Counted from the stretch's first letter, positions 31,228 to 39,777 are shown. The stretch: 64,000 nt of DNA from an uncultured Pseudomonadales bacterium (GCA_943787425.1 CALSMJ010000003.1:248001-312000); one strand, 5' to 3'. Notes: generated by a model not told the origin, from the letters alone. Translations and numbers: made by a program.

Positions 31228-31445
31228 AATTCATCCTTGTTACGGTTCGGCCAAGGGAGATTCTCCGCCAAAAGCAGCTTCTGATCCACCATGGTATGCT
31301 CCAAAGCAATGCCGCCAGCACTGTCATGAGAGCACTCAAACTGCATGCGTTCGTCTTTACAAATTGAAACCATCGAATCCTGTCTTGCAATCAACGCCAG
31401 GCAACGCCGAAAATAGTACCGGGACAGCGCGAGGCGGCGGTAGCC

Positions 31446-31943
31446 TTGGTGCTTCAGCCGCAGGTGAGCGGGTTGCGGGCCTTGTTTATTCTTCGAGCCA
31501 AAAAAGAGGGGGACCCCTGGTCGGGCCAGATGGCGCTGCCGGGTGGTCATCGAGAAGCGATTGATGCCGATTTGGTTGAAACGGCGCGCCGAGAGACGCA
31601 AGAAGAAATCGGACTAGATTTGAATCAAGCTGGACGCTATTTGGGCGCTTTGACGGGCATTCGGGCAAACCCGAGAGCGGGCTTTGACCTTGTGGTGACG
31701 CCTCAGGTCTTTGCGTTAGAAGTCGAAGGGGTCCCGTTGCGGCCCAATGAGGAAGTGGCGGAAGTGCTTTGGGGCAATCTCGATGAAATGATCAGCGGTC
31801 GTGCGCTAACGGACGCAAGATTCCCAGAGTTTCAGCGTGAGGGCACTTTTCCCGGTTATCAGGTTGGCGAACAGGTCGTTTGGGGCCTGACGTTCCGAAT
31901 GATGAATGACTTTTTTGATTTGATTCGAATCAATGCAGGGTGA
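31446..31943 (+). CDS. NUDIX hydrolase, CoA pyrophosphatase-like; start uncertain
   Basis: The Nudix box is recognisable (GGHREAIDADLVETARRETQEEIG), giving GX5EX7REUXEEXGU with variation at the start. A WSGQMALPGGH stretch precedes it, as in NudL/CoA-type enzymes. The listed start is TTG 31446 (GTG 31449 next). The frame is open further upstream, and PGQREAAVALVLQPQ at 31419-31463 looks like the usual start of the Nudix fold, so the first strand is probably translated. The frame has a TGA at 31365 and no ATG after it, so initiation may be non-canonical or the 5' end may be frameshifted. An ATG-led 13-codon stretch (31326) precedes that TGA in the same frame. Confidence 0.85.
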   Translation: MVLQPQVSGLRALFILRAKKEGDPWSGQMALPGGHREAIDADLVETARRETQEEIGLDLNQAGRYLGALTGIRANPRAGFDLVVTPQVFALEVEGVPLRPNEEVAEVLWGNLDEMISGRALTDARFPEFQREGTFPGYQVGEQVVWGLTFRMMNDFFDLIRINAG

Positions 31944-32067
31944 TGCAACACGGGCGTCGTTGTATCGATTGAAGACCCTCTACACGAACGGCCTAAGTCT
32001 TATACCCGCGGCTCTGATTGCATGAGATTGTTAAGATGCTTTGATCCGCTGCTGCGTGCACGAGCCC

Positions 32068-32955
32068 CTAGCACCACGTGATCGTGTAAGCGCTTGCCGA
32101 GCGTTGCACCCATCCCGCATGACTTGGACCAAAATGTGCCGGCATGAGCAGCAAATTGTTCTCTGCACACTCCTCAAGCAGATTGATTCGCGTCTGAATC
32201 GCTTGCTCAGGAAGCTCACAAAAAGCGCTGTTCATGCTGGGCTCATAGACCTGCAACGGATGATGACAAATATCGCCACAAAACCGGGCGCGGTCATGGC
32301 CACTGGTCAGGCCCAGGGTAATGCTGCCAGGTGTATGACCTGGCGTCAGGGCGATACTCAGTCGATCGCTGATGAGGTCCATCTCATCGATCACCAAATC
32401 GGTTTGGGGCAGTATGGGTTTGATACTGTCGTGATACGTTTTTTGATTCACAAAAGCAAATTCATCATTTGGATCAGCGGTTTGAAGCGCGGCCTCAACG
32501 TGCGCCAGCTCTGTTTTTGAAAAGACATAGCGCGCATTGGCAAAGGTGGGTTGCCAAGTCCCATCAATCAATTGGGTGTTCCAACCGACATGATCAACAT
32601 GTAAATGCGTGCAGAGCACATAATCGATTTGAGCAGGGTCTACGCCAGTTGCCTTGAGCCGGGCGGGCCAATCGGTCTTCATTTGGTGCCAAGCGCGGTA
32701 AGGGTTTCGATCTTTGTGATTGCCAATACAGGCGTCAATTAAAATATTGTGATGCGGCGTTTGGATGAGCCACGCATGCATGGAAGCAATGATTCGGCCG
32801 GTTTTCGCATCCATATGGTTTGGGAGTAACCAGTCTTTGTGGGCATCTACCAAGCCTTGATGAAAGGTGGGGAAAAACGTAGCCGGGTCGAATAAAGGTC
32901 CGATAAGTTCCTCAATGCGGGTAACGCGGGTGTCACCGAGTTGGAAGGTTTGCAT
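32068..32955 (-). CDS. Metallo-beta-lactamase-fold hydrolase, lactonase-like
   Basis: The dinuclear metal motif CTHLHVDHVGWN is at ~residue 114, with further ligands in TPGHTPGS (~213), ARFCGDICHHP (~232) and MPAHFGPSHAG near the C-terminus. The HVDHVGWN and GDICHHPLQ text is typical of AHL-lactonase-related and MlhB-like MBL proteins of 280-300 aa. The substrate could be a lactone or another ester; quorum quenching is only one option. It is cytoplasmic (no signal peptide). An AGGGG lies ahead of the ATG at 32955. Confidence 0.85.
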   Translation of the reverse strand: MQTFQLGDTRVTRIEELIGPLFDPATFFPTFHQGLVDAHKDWLLPNHMDAKTGRIIASMHAWLIQTPHHNILIDACIGNHKDRNPYRAWHQMKTDWPARLKATGVDPAQIDYVLCTHLHVDHVGWNTQLIDGTWQPTFANARYVFSKTELAHVEAALQTADPNDEFAFVNQKTYHDSIKPILPQTDLVIDEMDLISDRLSIALTPGHTPGSITLGLTSGHDRARFCGDICHHPLQVYEPSMNSAFCELPEQAIQTRINLLEECAENNLLLMPAHFGPSHAGWVQRSASAYTITWC

Positions 32956-33415
32956 CAGATTTACCCCTTTCGTAAAAAGATAGAATGGCGGAGCTGATAC
33001 CGTAGCGGTTCAGTGGCGAGGAATCAAAAAAGCCCCAGCGCTCAGCCGATCATGGCTTTGACCGGAACCTTTCTGCTGGCCGTGCAACCCAGGCGTCTTG
33101 CAGGAAGTCTGCAGCGGATGGGCTTTGCAGTCTGGGGCGCAAGCAAGCAGCGCAGATCAATTTAGGGTTATGCGTTGACCCTTGGTGAGTAAGATGGTTT
33201 GCTAAGCTGCAAGGCGTGATCAGGTTCAACATCGCTTGGCGTTGTCGAATGAGCGAGTCCTGACGATCCAGGATGAACGAAAGCTTGGGCGAGCCGCGCG
33301 CAGGCTCAGAAATACCTGGCGCGTAATGTTTGCAACCATGCCGAGACTTTAACTTTTGCGCTCTGGCCAGACGCTGAACTGGCTTGAGCAAACACACAGA
33401 CGCGGAGCGCTTACC
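32956..33415. other. Intergenic region between divergent MBL and molybdopterin genes
   Basis: 460 nt that should hold both promoters. No coding frame has recognisable content; the 176-codon minus-strand frame crossing into the oxidoreductase gene looks like a shadow. No repeats or RNA motifs noted. Confidence 0.4.
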
Positions 33416-35557
33416 ATGACAACCCATCAAACTTTTTGCCGGTATTGCCATGCTTATTGCCCAATGTTGGCAGAGGTTGAAGACGGCAAGGTGCTGTCGG
33501 TCAAGCCCGATACCAGCAACGCCATGTATGGCGGTTATACCTGCATTAAAGGTAGGCAGTTGGTTGAGCAAATGTATCAACCCGCGCGGTTAACCAACTG
33601 CTTAAAAAAAGGCGAGGACGGAGAATTTACCCCGATTACAAGTAATGTCGCCTTCGATGAAATCGCTGAGAAAGTAAAAGCGTTGGTGGCGGAGCACGGG
33701 CCCCGTTCGATTGCGACGTATAACGGAACGGTTGCCTTTCAGAACTCAGCCCAACTTGTTTACAGCCGGGCCTTTCATAATGCGCTGCAATCGCCGTCTT
33801 ACTATACCAGCGTTACGATTGATCAGCCGGCAAAGGTCTTTGTTGGCTCGCGGATTGGTTATTGGACGGGCGGCAGTCATTCGTTTCACGACGCCGATGT
33901 GGTTTTGATTATTGGCAATAACCCACTGGTTTCACACTATGCCCCCCCGGGCGGTGTGCCCTCGGTGAGTCCGGCTGATCAGTTACGGCGCGCGCAGAAG
34001 CGCGGTTTAAAGTTGATTGTCGTTGACCCGCGAAAAACAGAATTGGCCAAGCGCGCAGACCTGCATTTACAGGTCCGTCCCGGTGAAGATGCGACCTTGC
34101 TGTCTGGCATGCTGAAGGTGATTTTGAGTGAAGGACTGCAGGATCATGATTTTTGCGAACAAAACGTTGCGGGTTTGGCATCGTTGCAAGCAGAAGTCTC
34201 GGGTTTCGATCTGGCGGACGTCGCCATGCGAACGGGCGTTGAAGCGGCATTGATCGTAGAGGCGGCGCGCTTGTTTGCCAGTGGACCGAAAGGGACCGCG
34301 ATTACCGGTACGGGCCCGGAAATGGGCGCGCACCCGAACTTGACCCAACACTTGGTTGCTTCGCTCAATATTGTTTGCGGGCGGTTTTATCGTGCGGGAG
34401 ATCGATTGCCCAATCCTGGCATGTTGTCACCGCCATCACCCAAAGTCGCGCAAGTCGCCGATGTCTCGGTTGCTTGGGGTCAGGGCGAGCGCTGTCGGGT
34501 GCGGCCAGACTTAGGAGAGTTAGTGACACCGGGACGTCTCGGGCCAGCACGGGAGATGCCAACGGCGCAATTGGCGGATGAAATTCTTACGCCTGGGGAA
34601 GGGCAGGTAAGGGCCCTGTTTGTGATTGCTGGAAACCCCATCATGGCTTGGCCGGATCAGGAAAAAGCGCTTGCTGCGATGAAGGACCTTGAGCTTTTGG
34701 TATGTATCGACCCGTATATTTCTGCCACGGCGGAATTAGCCGATTATGTGCTTGCGCCGAAGCTCACCCTTGAGCGTGAGGACGTCACCTTATTGTCCGA
34801 TGCCTGGTATGAGAAACCCTACAGCCAATACAGTCGGGCCGTCATCGAGTCCGAACACGATGTTATTGAGGAATGGGAGCTGTATTGGGCCATCGCAGAT
34901 CGCCTGAATTTGGAAATCAATATTGGTCGGTCGGTGATTCCAAACCAACCCAAGCCAGAGAAGTTTGATTTGTTAAAAGCAATTACCAAGGGTTCTAGAG
35001 TGGATCTTGATTGGCTGCGGGATAACCCCGGTGGTCATATTTTTGAAGAGGTTGTGTCTGAAGTGCAACCCGCACCAGAAGGCGCCGTTAGTAAGCTTAA
35101 GCTGTACCCAGATGGGGTTGAACAAGAGTTTGCGGAATTGCGCGCCGAGCCTGGACTCAATGCCGATTTTCCGCATCTTCTGATCGGATTTAGAAGCAAA
35201 TATGTGTTGAATTCCTTTGGGCATAACTTGCCAGCATTGAAGAAAAAAAGTGGCACCACCAATCCCGCACACCTGCATCCTGCGGATTTGGCGGCGCTGG
35301 GCATTGAAGAGGATGATGAGGTTCAAATCGCGTCGTCCCACGGACAAATTTCCGCCATCGTCAAAGCAGATGCCAAGATTAAGCCTGGCGTGATCGCAAT
35401 GCATCATTGTTGGGGGTTGTCGCCCGACAAGCAGGGTTCGGTGCGAGAAAACGGGGCTAACACCAATTTGTTGGTCAGCAGCGAGACCGATACCCAGCGC
35501 TACACTGGGATGACGCGTTCAAGCAGCATTCCGGTTCGGATCAAGAAGAAAGCCTAG
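33416..35557 (+). CDS. Molybdopterin-dependent oxidoreductase, stand-alone catalytic subunit
   Basis: DMSO-reductase-superfamily enzyme. The N-terminal [4Fe-4S] ligands are CRYCHAYCPM (residues ~8-17) and the fourth Cys in YTCIKGRQL (~43). The bis-MGD-binding core (SIATYNGTVAF, DVVLIIGNNPLVSHY) and C-terminal cap (LNSFGHNLPAL, HLHPADLAALGIEEDDEVQI) follow. 713 aa from ATG 33416; the frame is open from 33356, but the Cys motif then starts unusually late. No Tat signal and no adjacent electron-transfer or membrane subunits are visible, so it is probably a soluble cytoplasmic enzyme. Its neighbours (lactonase-like hydrolase, esterase, SDR) suggest a catabolic role. Substrate unknown. Confidence 0.9.
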   Translation: MTTHQTFCRYCHAYCPMLAEVEDGKVLSVKPDTSNAMYGGYTCIKGRQLVEQMYQPARLTNCLKKGEDGEFTPITSNVAFDEIAEKVKALVAEHGPRSIATYNGTVAFQNSAQLVYSRAFHNALQSPSYYTSVTIDQPAKVFVGSRIGYWTGGSHSFHDADVVLIIGNNPLVSHYAPPGGVPSVSPADQLRRAQKRGLKLIVVDPRKTELAKRADLHLQVRPGEDATLLSGMLKVILSEGLQDHDFCEQNVAGLASLQAEVSGFDLADVAMRTGVEAALIVEAARLFASGPKGTAITGTGPEMGAHPNLTQHLVASLNIVCGRFYRAGDRLPNPGMLSPPSPKVAQVADVSVAWGQGERCRVRPDLGELVTPGRLGPAREMPTAQLADEILTPGEGQVRALFVIAGNPIMAWPDQEKALAAMKDLELLVCIDPYISATAELADYVLAPKLTLEREDVTLLSDAWYEKPYSQYSRAVIESEHDVIEEWELYWAIADRLNLEINIGRSVIPNQPKPEKFDLLKAITKGSRVDLDWLRDNPGGHIFEEVVSEVQPAPEGAVSKLKLYPDGVEQEFAELRAEPGLNADFPHLLIGFRSKYVLNSFGHNLPALKKKSGTTNPAHLHPADLAALGIEEDDEVQIASSHGQISAIVKADAKIKPGVIAMHHCWGLSPDKQGSVRENGANTNLLVSSETDTQRYTGMTRSSSIPVRIKKKA

Positions 35558-36800
35558 TGTCTGACTGCGCTAAATGCTGACTGTAGGCGTGGGTGAGAAA
35601 TCGCGCGACGCCCAACTTGGTGTGTTCACTTCGGGGCGAGGCGAAAACGTCAAAGGCGTGTTGGGCGCCTGGCACCTCAAGGTAGACGACAGCGTTGTCT
35701 GAGGCAGTGCTGAGTTCCGCAGCAAAAACCCGGCCTAAACCAATCGGAACCAATGAATCATGATCGCCATGGACGATCATGAAGGGCGGCGCGGCGTTGG
35801 TTATGCGCAGCAAGGGCGAGGCGTTTTCGAACAGGGTTGGGGCCGCGGCAAGCGTTTGCTTTACGATTTGATCTTCCAAAATACGTTTCATGCCTGCGTT
35901 GTGTTGCAGCTGGTCTCGGTTGGTCCAATCAAAAACCCCATAAAAGGGTACCGCTGCCTGAACCTTGGTATCACTGTTTTCGAAGCCGGGCTGGAATGCT
36001 GGGTCGTTCGGAGTGAGGGCGAGTAAGGCTGTGAGATGCCCACCTGCGGACCCGCCGGTGACGGCTATAAAATCGGCATTGCCGCCATAATCATCGATAT
36101 TGGCTTTGATCCAACTCAGCGCCGCTTTGCAATCGATGATGTGATCTGGGTAAGTGGCGCTCGGACTCAGGCGATAAGCCACCGAGCAGCAGATCCAACC
36201 GAGTCGCGCCATGTGTTGCATTAAAGGTACGGCTTGGCCGGCTTTGTCCCCGTACATCCAGGCCCCACCGTGGATGTGCATCAAGACCGGTGCTGAGGCG
36301 GGTCTTGTGTCTGCCGCATAGATATCAAGCTTTAAGCCATGGTGGTCATAGGGGATGTTTCGGGTGATGGTGAGCCCGGTTTTATCGCGTTTAAAAGGCC
36401 GCAGTTGGGTTAAAAAGTCAGGCGCCAGTTGAAGTGCGCTTCGGAGATCCGGGTTGATGGCAGCTCGATAATTGGCGCCCAAGCCGTTCTGCAGCGCATT
36501 TTCAACGACGGGGCCGAGGGCTTGGCCCTGATAGTGATGGTGCAGCAGGGCCAGCCAATTCACGAAGAGCGCGAGAATGGCTAAAAAACCAATCAAACCT
36601 GAAAAGCTCCCATTGATCAGCAATACCGCGGCGAATAGCATTTCGACGAGGGTGATTTGCAGCGCCAGTTCGCCAGCTAGCCATCCAGCGACAAAGCTAT
36701 AAACCATGAAGCGGGCGTTGCTGAGCCTGGGGTAGTACAGGTTGAGCGTGAGCGCAAGGCTCAGGATAAGCAGGACAAACGCAGTGAGGGTCATAAGCAC
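35541..36800 (-). CDS. Membrane-anchored alpha/beta hydrolase (HSL-type esterase)
   Basis: The N-terminal ~100 residues hold three or four hydrophobic segments (LTAFVLLILSLALTL, FMVYSFVAGWLAGELALQ, GLIGFLAILALFVNW), followed by a hormone-sensitive-lipase-like domain. The oxyanion motif HIHGGAWMYG is at ~residue 178, the nucleophile elbow is GGSAGG (~251), a likely acidic residue lies in HGDHDSLVP (~352) and His in GAQHAFDVF (~385). 419 aa. Its 3' end overlaps that of the convergent molybdopterin gene by 17 nt. Probably an esterase or lipase acting at the inner membrane. Confidence 0.9.
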   Translation of the reverse strand: MLMTLTAFVLLILSLALTLNLYYPRLSNARFMVYSFVAGWLAGELALQITLVEMLFAAVLLINGSFSGLIGFLAILALFVNWLALLHHHYQGQALGPVVENALQNGLGANYRAAINPDLRSALQLAPDFLTQLRPFKRDKTGLTITRNIPYDHHGLKLDIYAADTRPASAPVLMHIHGGAWMYGDKAGQAVPLMQHMARLGWICCSVAYRLSPSATYPDHIIDCKAALSWIKANIDDYGGNADFIAVTGGSAGGHLTALLALTPNDPAFQPGFENSDTKVQAAVPFYGVFDWTNRDQLQHNAGMKRILEDQIVKQTLAAAPTLFENASPLLRITNAAPPFMIVHGDHDSLVPIGLGRVFAAELSTASDNAVVYLEVPGAQHAFDVFASPRSEHTKLGVARFLTHAYSQHLAQSDTRLSS

Positions 36801-36891
36801 CTTTTGTTTGATGTCGAATCATTGGGTTGAGCTGGACGGCGCGCGATGGTTGCGGGCCGCATGGTAACGAGATTGAGTCTTGGGTTGAGGA

Positions 36892-37674
36892 TTACAGGGC
36901 AGGCGATAAATTGCCATCGACATTTATGGCGGTACCGCTCACGTAGCCGCCGGCATCCGAGCACAAAAGGCAGGCCAAGCTCGCACATTCATCGGCGTAG
37001 CCCAGGCGCCCCATGGGTAACGATTTGCCTGCCGCTTTGATAAAAGCTTCTAATGAATCGTTCGACCCGCTCGCCTTGTGCGCCCGTACCATCTGGTCGG
37101 ACTCAATCCGGCCAATATTCAAGGCATTCACCAGGACGTTATGGGCGGCGCCTTCGCCGGCTAGGACCTTGGTCAGCGCCATACCGGCAGCGCGCGTTAC
37201 TGAGGTCGGGGCCGAGCCTTTGGCGGGTGTCTTAGCAAGGGTATTTAACATGTTAATAATCCTGCCCCAGCGGTTGGCTTTCATCGACGGCAGGACCAAG
37301 CGGCTTAAGCGAACCGCGGCCATGAGCTTTAGATCTAGATCGTACTGCCACTCATCGTCGGTGATGGTCTCAAAGGCGCCGGCTTTTGCGAAGCCGGCAT
37401 TGTTCACCAGAATATCGATGCGCTCGAAGTCGGTTGTAACCGCTTGGTGGAGTCGTTGGAGGTCATCGGCATCGGCGACGTCGCAAACGTAACCGATGGC
37501 CCTTTGGCCCGTGGTCTGGGCAATGGTTAAAGCCGCTTGTGTGACCGCTGCTTCAGTTCGGGCAGCGAGCGCGATCTGGGCCCCGGATTCTGCAAACTTT
37601 AATCCCATGGCATAACCCAAGCCTTTGCTACCACCGGTAATGAGGGCAACCCGGCCATCCATTCTAATTTCCAT
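36892..37674 (-). CDS. SDR-family oxidoreductase with altered YxxxK
   Basis: The cofactor motif TGGSKGLG is at ~residues 13-20, NNAG at ~90, then RIINMLNTLAK where the catalytic Ser would be. The YxxxK position reads approximately TSVTR within APTSVTRAAGMALTK. Replacement by a Ser/Thr-x-x-x-Arg pattern occurs in a known SDR subgroup with SN..R in place of Y..K, so it may still bind cofactor, but classical dehydrogenase chemistry is doubtful. 260 aa with the C-terminal SGTAINVDGN. It ends 9 nt downstream of hemH on the same strand order, so hemH and this gene may be co-transcribed. Confidence 0.85.
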   Translation of the reverse strand: MEIRMDGRVALITGGSKGLGYAMGLKFAESGAQIALAARTEAAVTQAALTIAQTTGQRAIGYVCDVADADDLQRLHQAVTTDFERIDILVNNAGFAKAGAFETITDDEWQYDLDLKLMAAVRLSRLVLPSMKANRWGRIINMLNTLAKTPAKGSAPTSVTRAAGMALTKVLAGEGAAHNVLVNALNIGRIESDQMVRAHKASGSNDSLEAFIKAAGKSLPMGRLGYADECASLACLLCSDAGGYVSGTAINVDGNLSPAL

Positions 37675-37683
37675 AGGGCACCC

Positions 37684-38820
37684 TTAAAATTGGTTGAGAT
37701 TGACTCGAGGCGGGGTTCGACCCCGAAGTTCGCGATCGAATAAGTGTTCCTCAACGAGGGCCACCATCAGCGCGACATGATCTTGGGTTGCATTGAGCGC
37801 TTTAACATATTGGAAAGCTTCGCCGCCTGCAGCAAGAAAGGCATCATGGTTTTCACCTTTAATCTCTTCAATGGTCTCTAGACAGTCGACCGAAAAGCCC
37901 GGGCAGATCACCAAGAGATCTTTTTTACCGGCCGTGGGGAAGGCGCGCATTTGATCGATCGTGGCGGGGGTCAGCCAGGCCGCGGGACCAAATTTGGACT
38001 GAAAGGCAACCGACCATTGATCTTTGGTTAACCCCAGAGCATGCGCGACGCGGCGCGCTGTTTCCTGACATTGGCCTGCATAGGGGTCACCCGCATCACT
38101 TTGTGACATGGGGATCCCATGAAAAGAAAATAGCAAGTGAGCGCCCGCTAACAGCTTATGATTATATTTTTCGATCGATTTTGTTAATCCGTGAATGTAT
38201 TTTGGGTGCTTGTGGTATTCACTGATAAACCTGAAATTTGGAACAATTTGATCATCGGTTGCTGCGACCCACTTGTCGAAAACAGCGCCCGTGGTCGCGC
38301 CCGCATACTGCGGGTACAAAGGTATGAGGAGGAACTCGCTGCAACCGTCGTCCTGCGCCCGGTTCAGGATCGATTTAAGCGCAGGATTGCCATAAGTCAT
38401 TGCTGTGTAAAAGTGTAAATCGCGCTCAGGATATTTCCGCGCAAAGTATGCGGCAACCCGTCGAGTCAGCGCGGCCGTGATATTCCTGATCGGGCCATCA
38501 TGGGTGCCCCAGATCATCGAATAATTGTGGGTGAGTTTCTTGGGTCGGGTCTTAAGGATTACCCCATGCAGTATCGGCAACCAGATTGAACGCGGTAGAT
38601 TGACCACGCGGGGGTCGGATAGGAACTCTGCTAAATAGCGCTTGATGGCCGGTGCAGTTGGCTCATCGGGCGTACCAAGATTTGCAAGAATGATCGCGGT
38701 TTTAATGGTGTGTACCTGTAGAAAATGAAAAATGTTAACACGGTTGTGATCATACGAAGAAATGGGATGGCCTGTCTTTTGCGGCCTAAAATGCCAGCTA
38801 GGTCGCACCAACAATTCCAC
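37684..38820 (-). CDS. hemH: Ferrochelatase
   Basis: Inserts Fe2+ into protoporphyrin IX, the last step of heme synthesis. Conserved parts are LANLGTPDEPTAPAIKRYL, FLSDPRVV, LIPLYPQYAGATTGA, the active-site LLFSFHGIPMSQ and LVICPGFSVDCLETIEEI with the catalytic Glu. The listed ATG at 38820 gives 378 aa, but homology begins ~38 residues later at IKTAIILANLGTP, and the only in-frame start-like codons there are ATT (38706, with AGGT 7 nt before). The region before 38706 contains a promoter-like pair. The ORF start also runs almost into the divergent tmRNA promoter. The true start is therefore probably internal (~340 aa). Confidence 0.93.
   Translation of the reverse strand: MELLVRPSWHFRPQKTGHPISSYDHNRVNIFHFLQVHTIKTAIILANLGTPDEPTAPAIKRYLAEFLSDPRVVNLPRSIWLPILHGVILKTRPKKLTHNYSMIWGTHDGPIRNITAALTRRVAAYFARKYPERDLHFYTAMTYGNPALKSILNRAQDDGCSEFLLIPLYPQYAGATTGAVFDKWVAATDDQIVPNFRFISEYHKHPKYIHGLTKSIEKYNHKLLAGAHLLFSFHGIPMSQSDAGDPYAGQCQETARRVAHALGLTKDQWSVAFQSKFGPAAWLTPATIDQMRAFPTAGKKDLLVICPGFSVDCLETIEEIKGENHDAFLAAGGEAFQYVKALNATQDHVALMVALVEEHLFDRELRGRTPPRVNLNQF
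38749..38778 (-). promoter_or_regulatory. Candidate hemH promoter inside the annotated 5' end
   Basis: On the minus strand AAGACA (38773-38778) and TATGAT (38749-38754) are separated by 18 nt. These match four and five of six consensus sigma-70 positions. If used, transcription would begin near 38740, upstream of ATT 38706 but downstream of every in-frame ATG, GTG and TTG, supporting a non-AUG start for hemH. Confidence 0.4.
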
Positions 38821-38821
38821 G

Positions 38822-38827
38822 TATACT
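38822..38827 (+). promoter_or_regulatory. -10 element of the ssrA promoter
   Basis: TATACT lies 10 nt before the predicted tmRNA 5' end at 38838, the right distance for a sigma-70 -10 box. I see no good -35 box at 16-18 nt upstream. Confidence 0.55.
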
Positions 38828-38837
38828 AGGCTGGATT

Positions 38838-39217
38838 GGGGGTGACTTGGCTTCGACGCTGGTTACGAAACCTAAGGTGCATGCCGAGAGGGTAGTGACT
38901 CTCGTAAAACAATCACTGTAACTTTATAGTTGCCAATGACGAAAACTACGCGCTAGCTGCCTAAAAACCTAACCTTCGGGTTAATTTTTATTTAGCTTAC
39001 CTCGGGGCGGATGTGCCCATGTATTCAAACCGAGGGCACGACTCATGGGACCGCTGTCAGACCCCGCTTGTGGTTGACGCAGTTAAACTTAAAGCAAGCT
39101 CGCCGTTTAATCCCTGTTTGCCGGGCCAGTGAACGGTTAAATAATAGACAAACTATGCATGTAGAGCCGAAGGCAGAGAACTGACGGACGCGGGTTCAAT
39201 TCCCGCCACCTCCACCA
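38838..39217 (+). ncRNA. ssrA: Transfer-messenger RNA (tmRNA)
   Basis: One-piece tmRNA of ~380 nt that rescues stalled ribosomes with SmpB. The 5' acceptor strand GGGGGTG (38838-38844) pairs with CACCTCC (39207-39213), including the G3-U70 wobble that specifies alanylation. The CCA is encoded (39215-39217) and the T arm reads GCGGGTTCAATTCCCGC. The tag frame at 38932-38964 reads ANDENYALAA then TAA, identical to the E. coli tag. The remaining body is expected to fold into the pseudoknot ring. It is divergent from hemH, with only 17 nt to the annotated hemH start. Confidence 0.97.
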
Positions 39218-39270
39218 AATTGCGGATAGCAAGAACAAACCACGGACTCGCGTAACCAGTCACGTTCCTC

Positions 39271-39297
39271 TGAACCCTGAATAGGGCCGTGGGTTCA
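39271..39297 (+). terminator. Possible ssrA terminator hairpin
   Basis: TGAACCC (39271-39277) and GGGTTCA (39291-39297) form a 7-bp stem with a 13-nt loop, followed by TTTCTC. The long loop and broken T-run make it weak. It is the only hairpin I see in the 50 nt beyond the tmRNA 3' end. Confidence 0.35.
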
Positions 39298-39332
39298 TTT
39301 CTCGGCAGGAAAATCGCTCGTTGTTGGTCAAA

Positions 39333-39642
39333 TCAGACCGGAATTCGATGAACATCTTGATTGAGCCCATCTGAGCAAGCTTTCAGGCCGAGCTCGGTCA
39401 ATGCAGATTTGAGGGTGCCGCCGTGGGCCTCGAAGGTAATGCTGCCCTGCAATCGCATGGCGCCGGTTGCGCGACCGTCCGGCTCGATGACCAAATCTCC
39501 ACCGGGCCATGCTGCAAAGACAAACGAACCGTCCTCCGCCAAAGTCGCGCCATCATCCAACTTTACAGAGCCACCCGCGGCGTCGACATAATTTCTAAAA
39601 CTGCCTCTCACCCCGCCCCCAGCTCAATTGATTAAATTGCAT
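39333..39642 (-). pseudogene. HtaA-domain protein remnant, frameshifted near its start
   Basis: Read from ATG 39642 the frame begins MQFNQLSWG. After a run of C/G (39611-39620) the frame changes and continues as RGSFRNYVDAAGGSVKL, then FVFAAWPGGDLVIEP and GSITFEAHGGTLKSAL. Together these give the order of an HtaA domain (WGV..SFR.YV ... G.F.F ... G.V.F..H.G.L), known from heme-binding surface proteins of actinobacteria and from uncharacterised proteobacterial proteins. An extra ~4 bases (CGGG) would account for the break. Only about half a domain is present; the C-terminus ends early at VHRIPV. It lies next to ssrA, a common integration target. Confidence 0.55.
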
Positions 39643-39777
39643 CGCGCTGCTCGAGTTGATTTAGGGTTGAGGCTGACTTGGTCGACTATAAATTGCACGG
39701 CCCTCGACGGCTTCTCGTCCTTACGACAACAGAAATTCATAGGGAACAGTGGGGGCGGCGAATTCGGTTGGATCGGT

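Noticed and set aside
33050..33580. 176-codon minus-strand ORF overlapping the molybdopterin gene start
   Set aside because: Overlaps the Cys-motif coding region of a clear gene; no family features.
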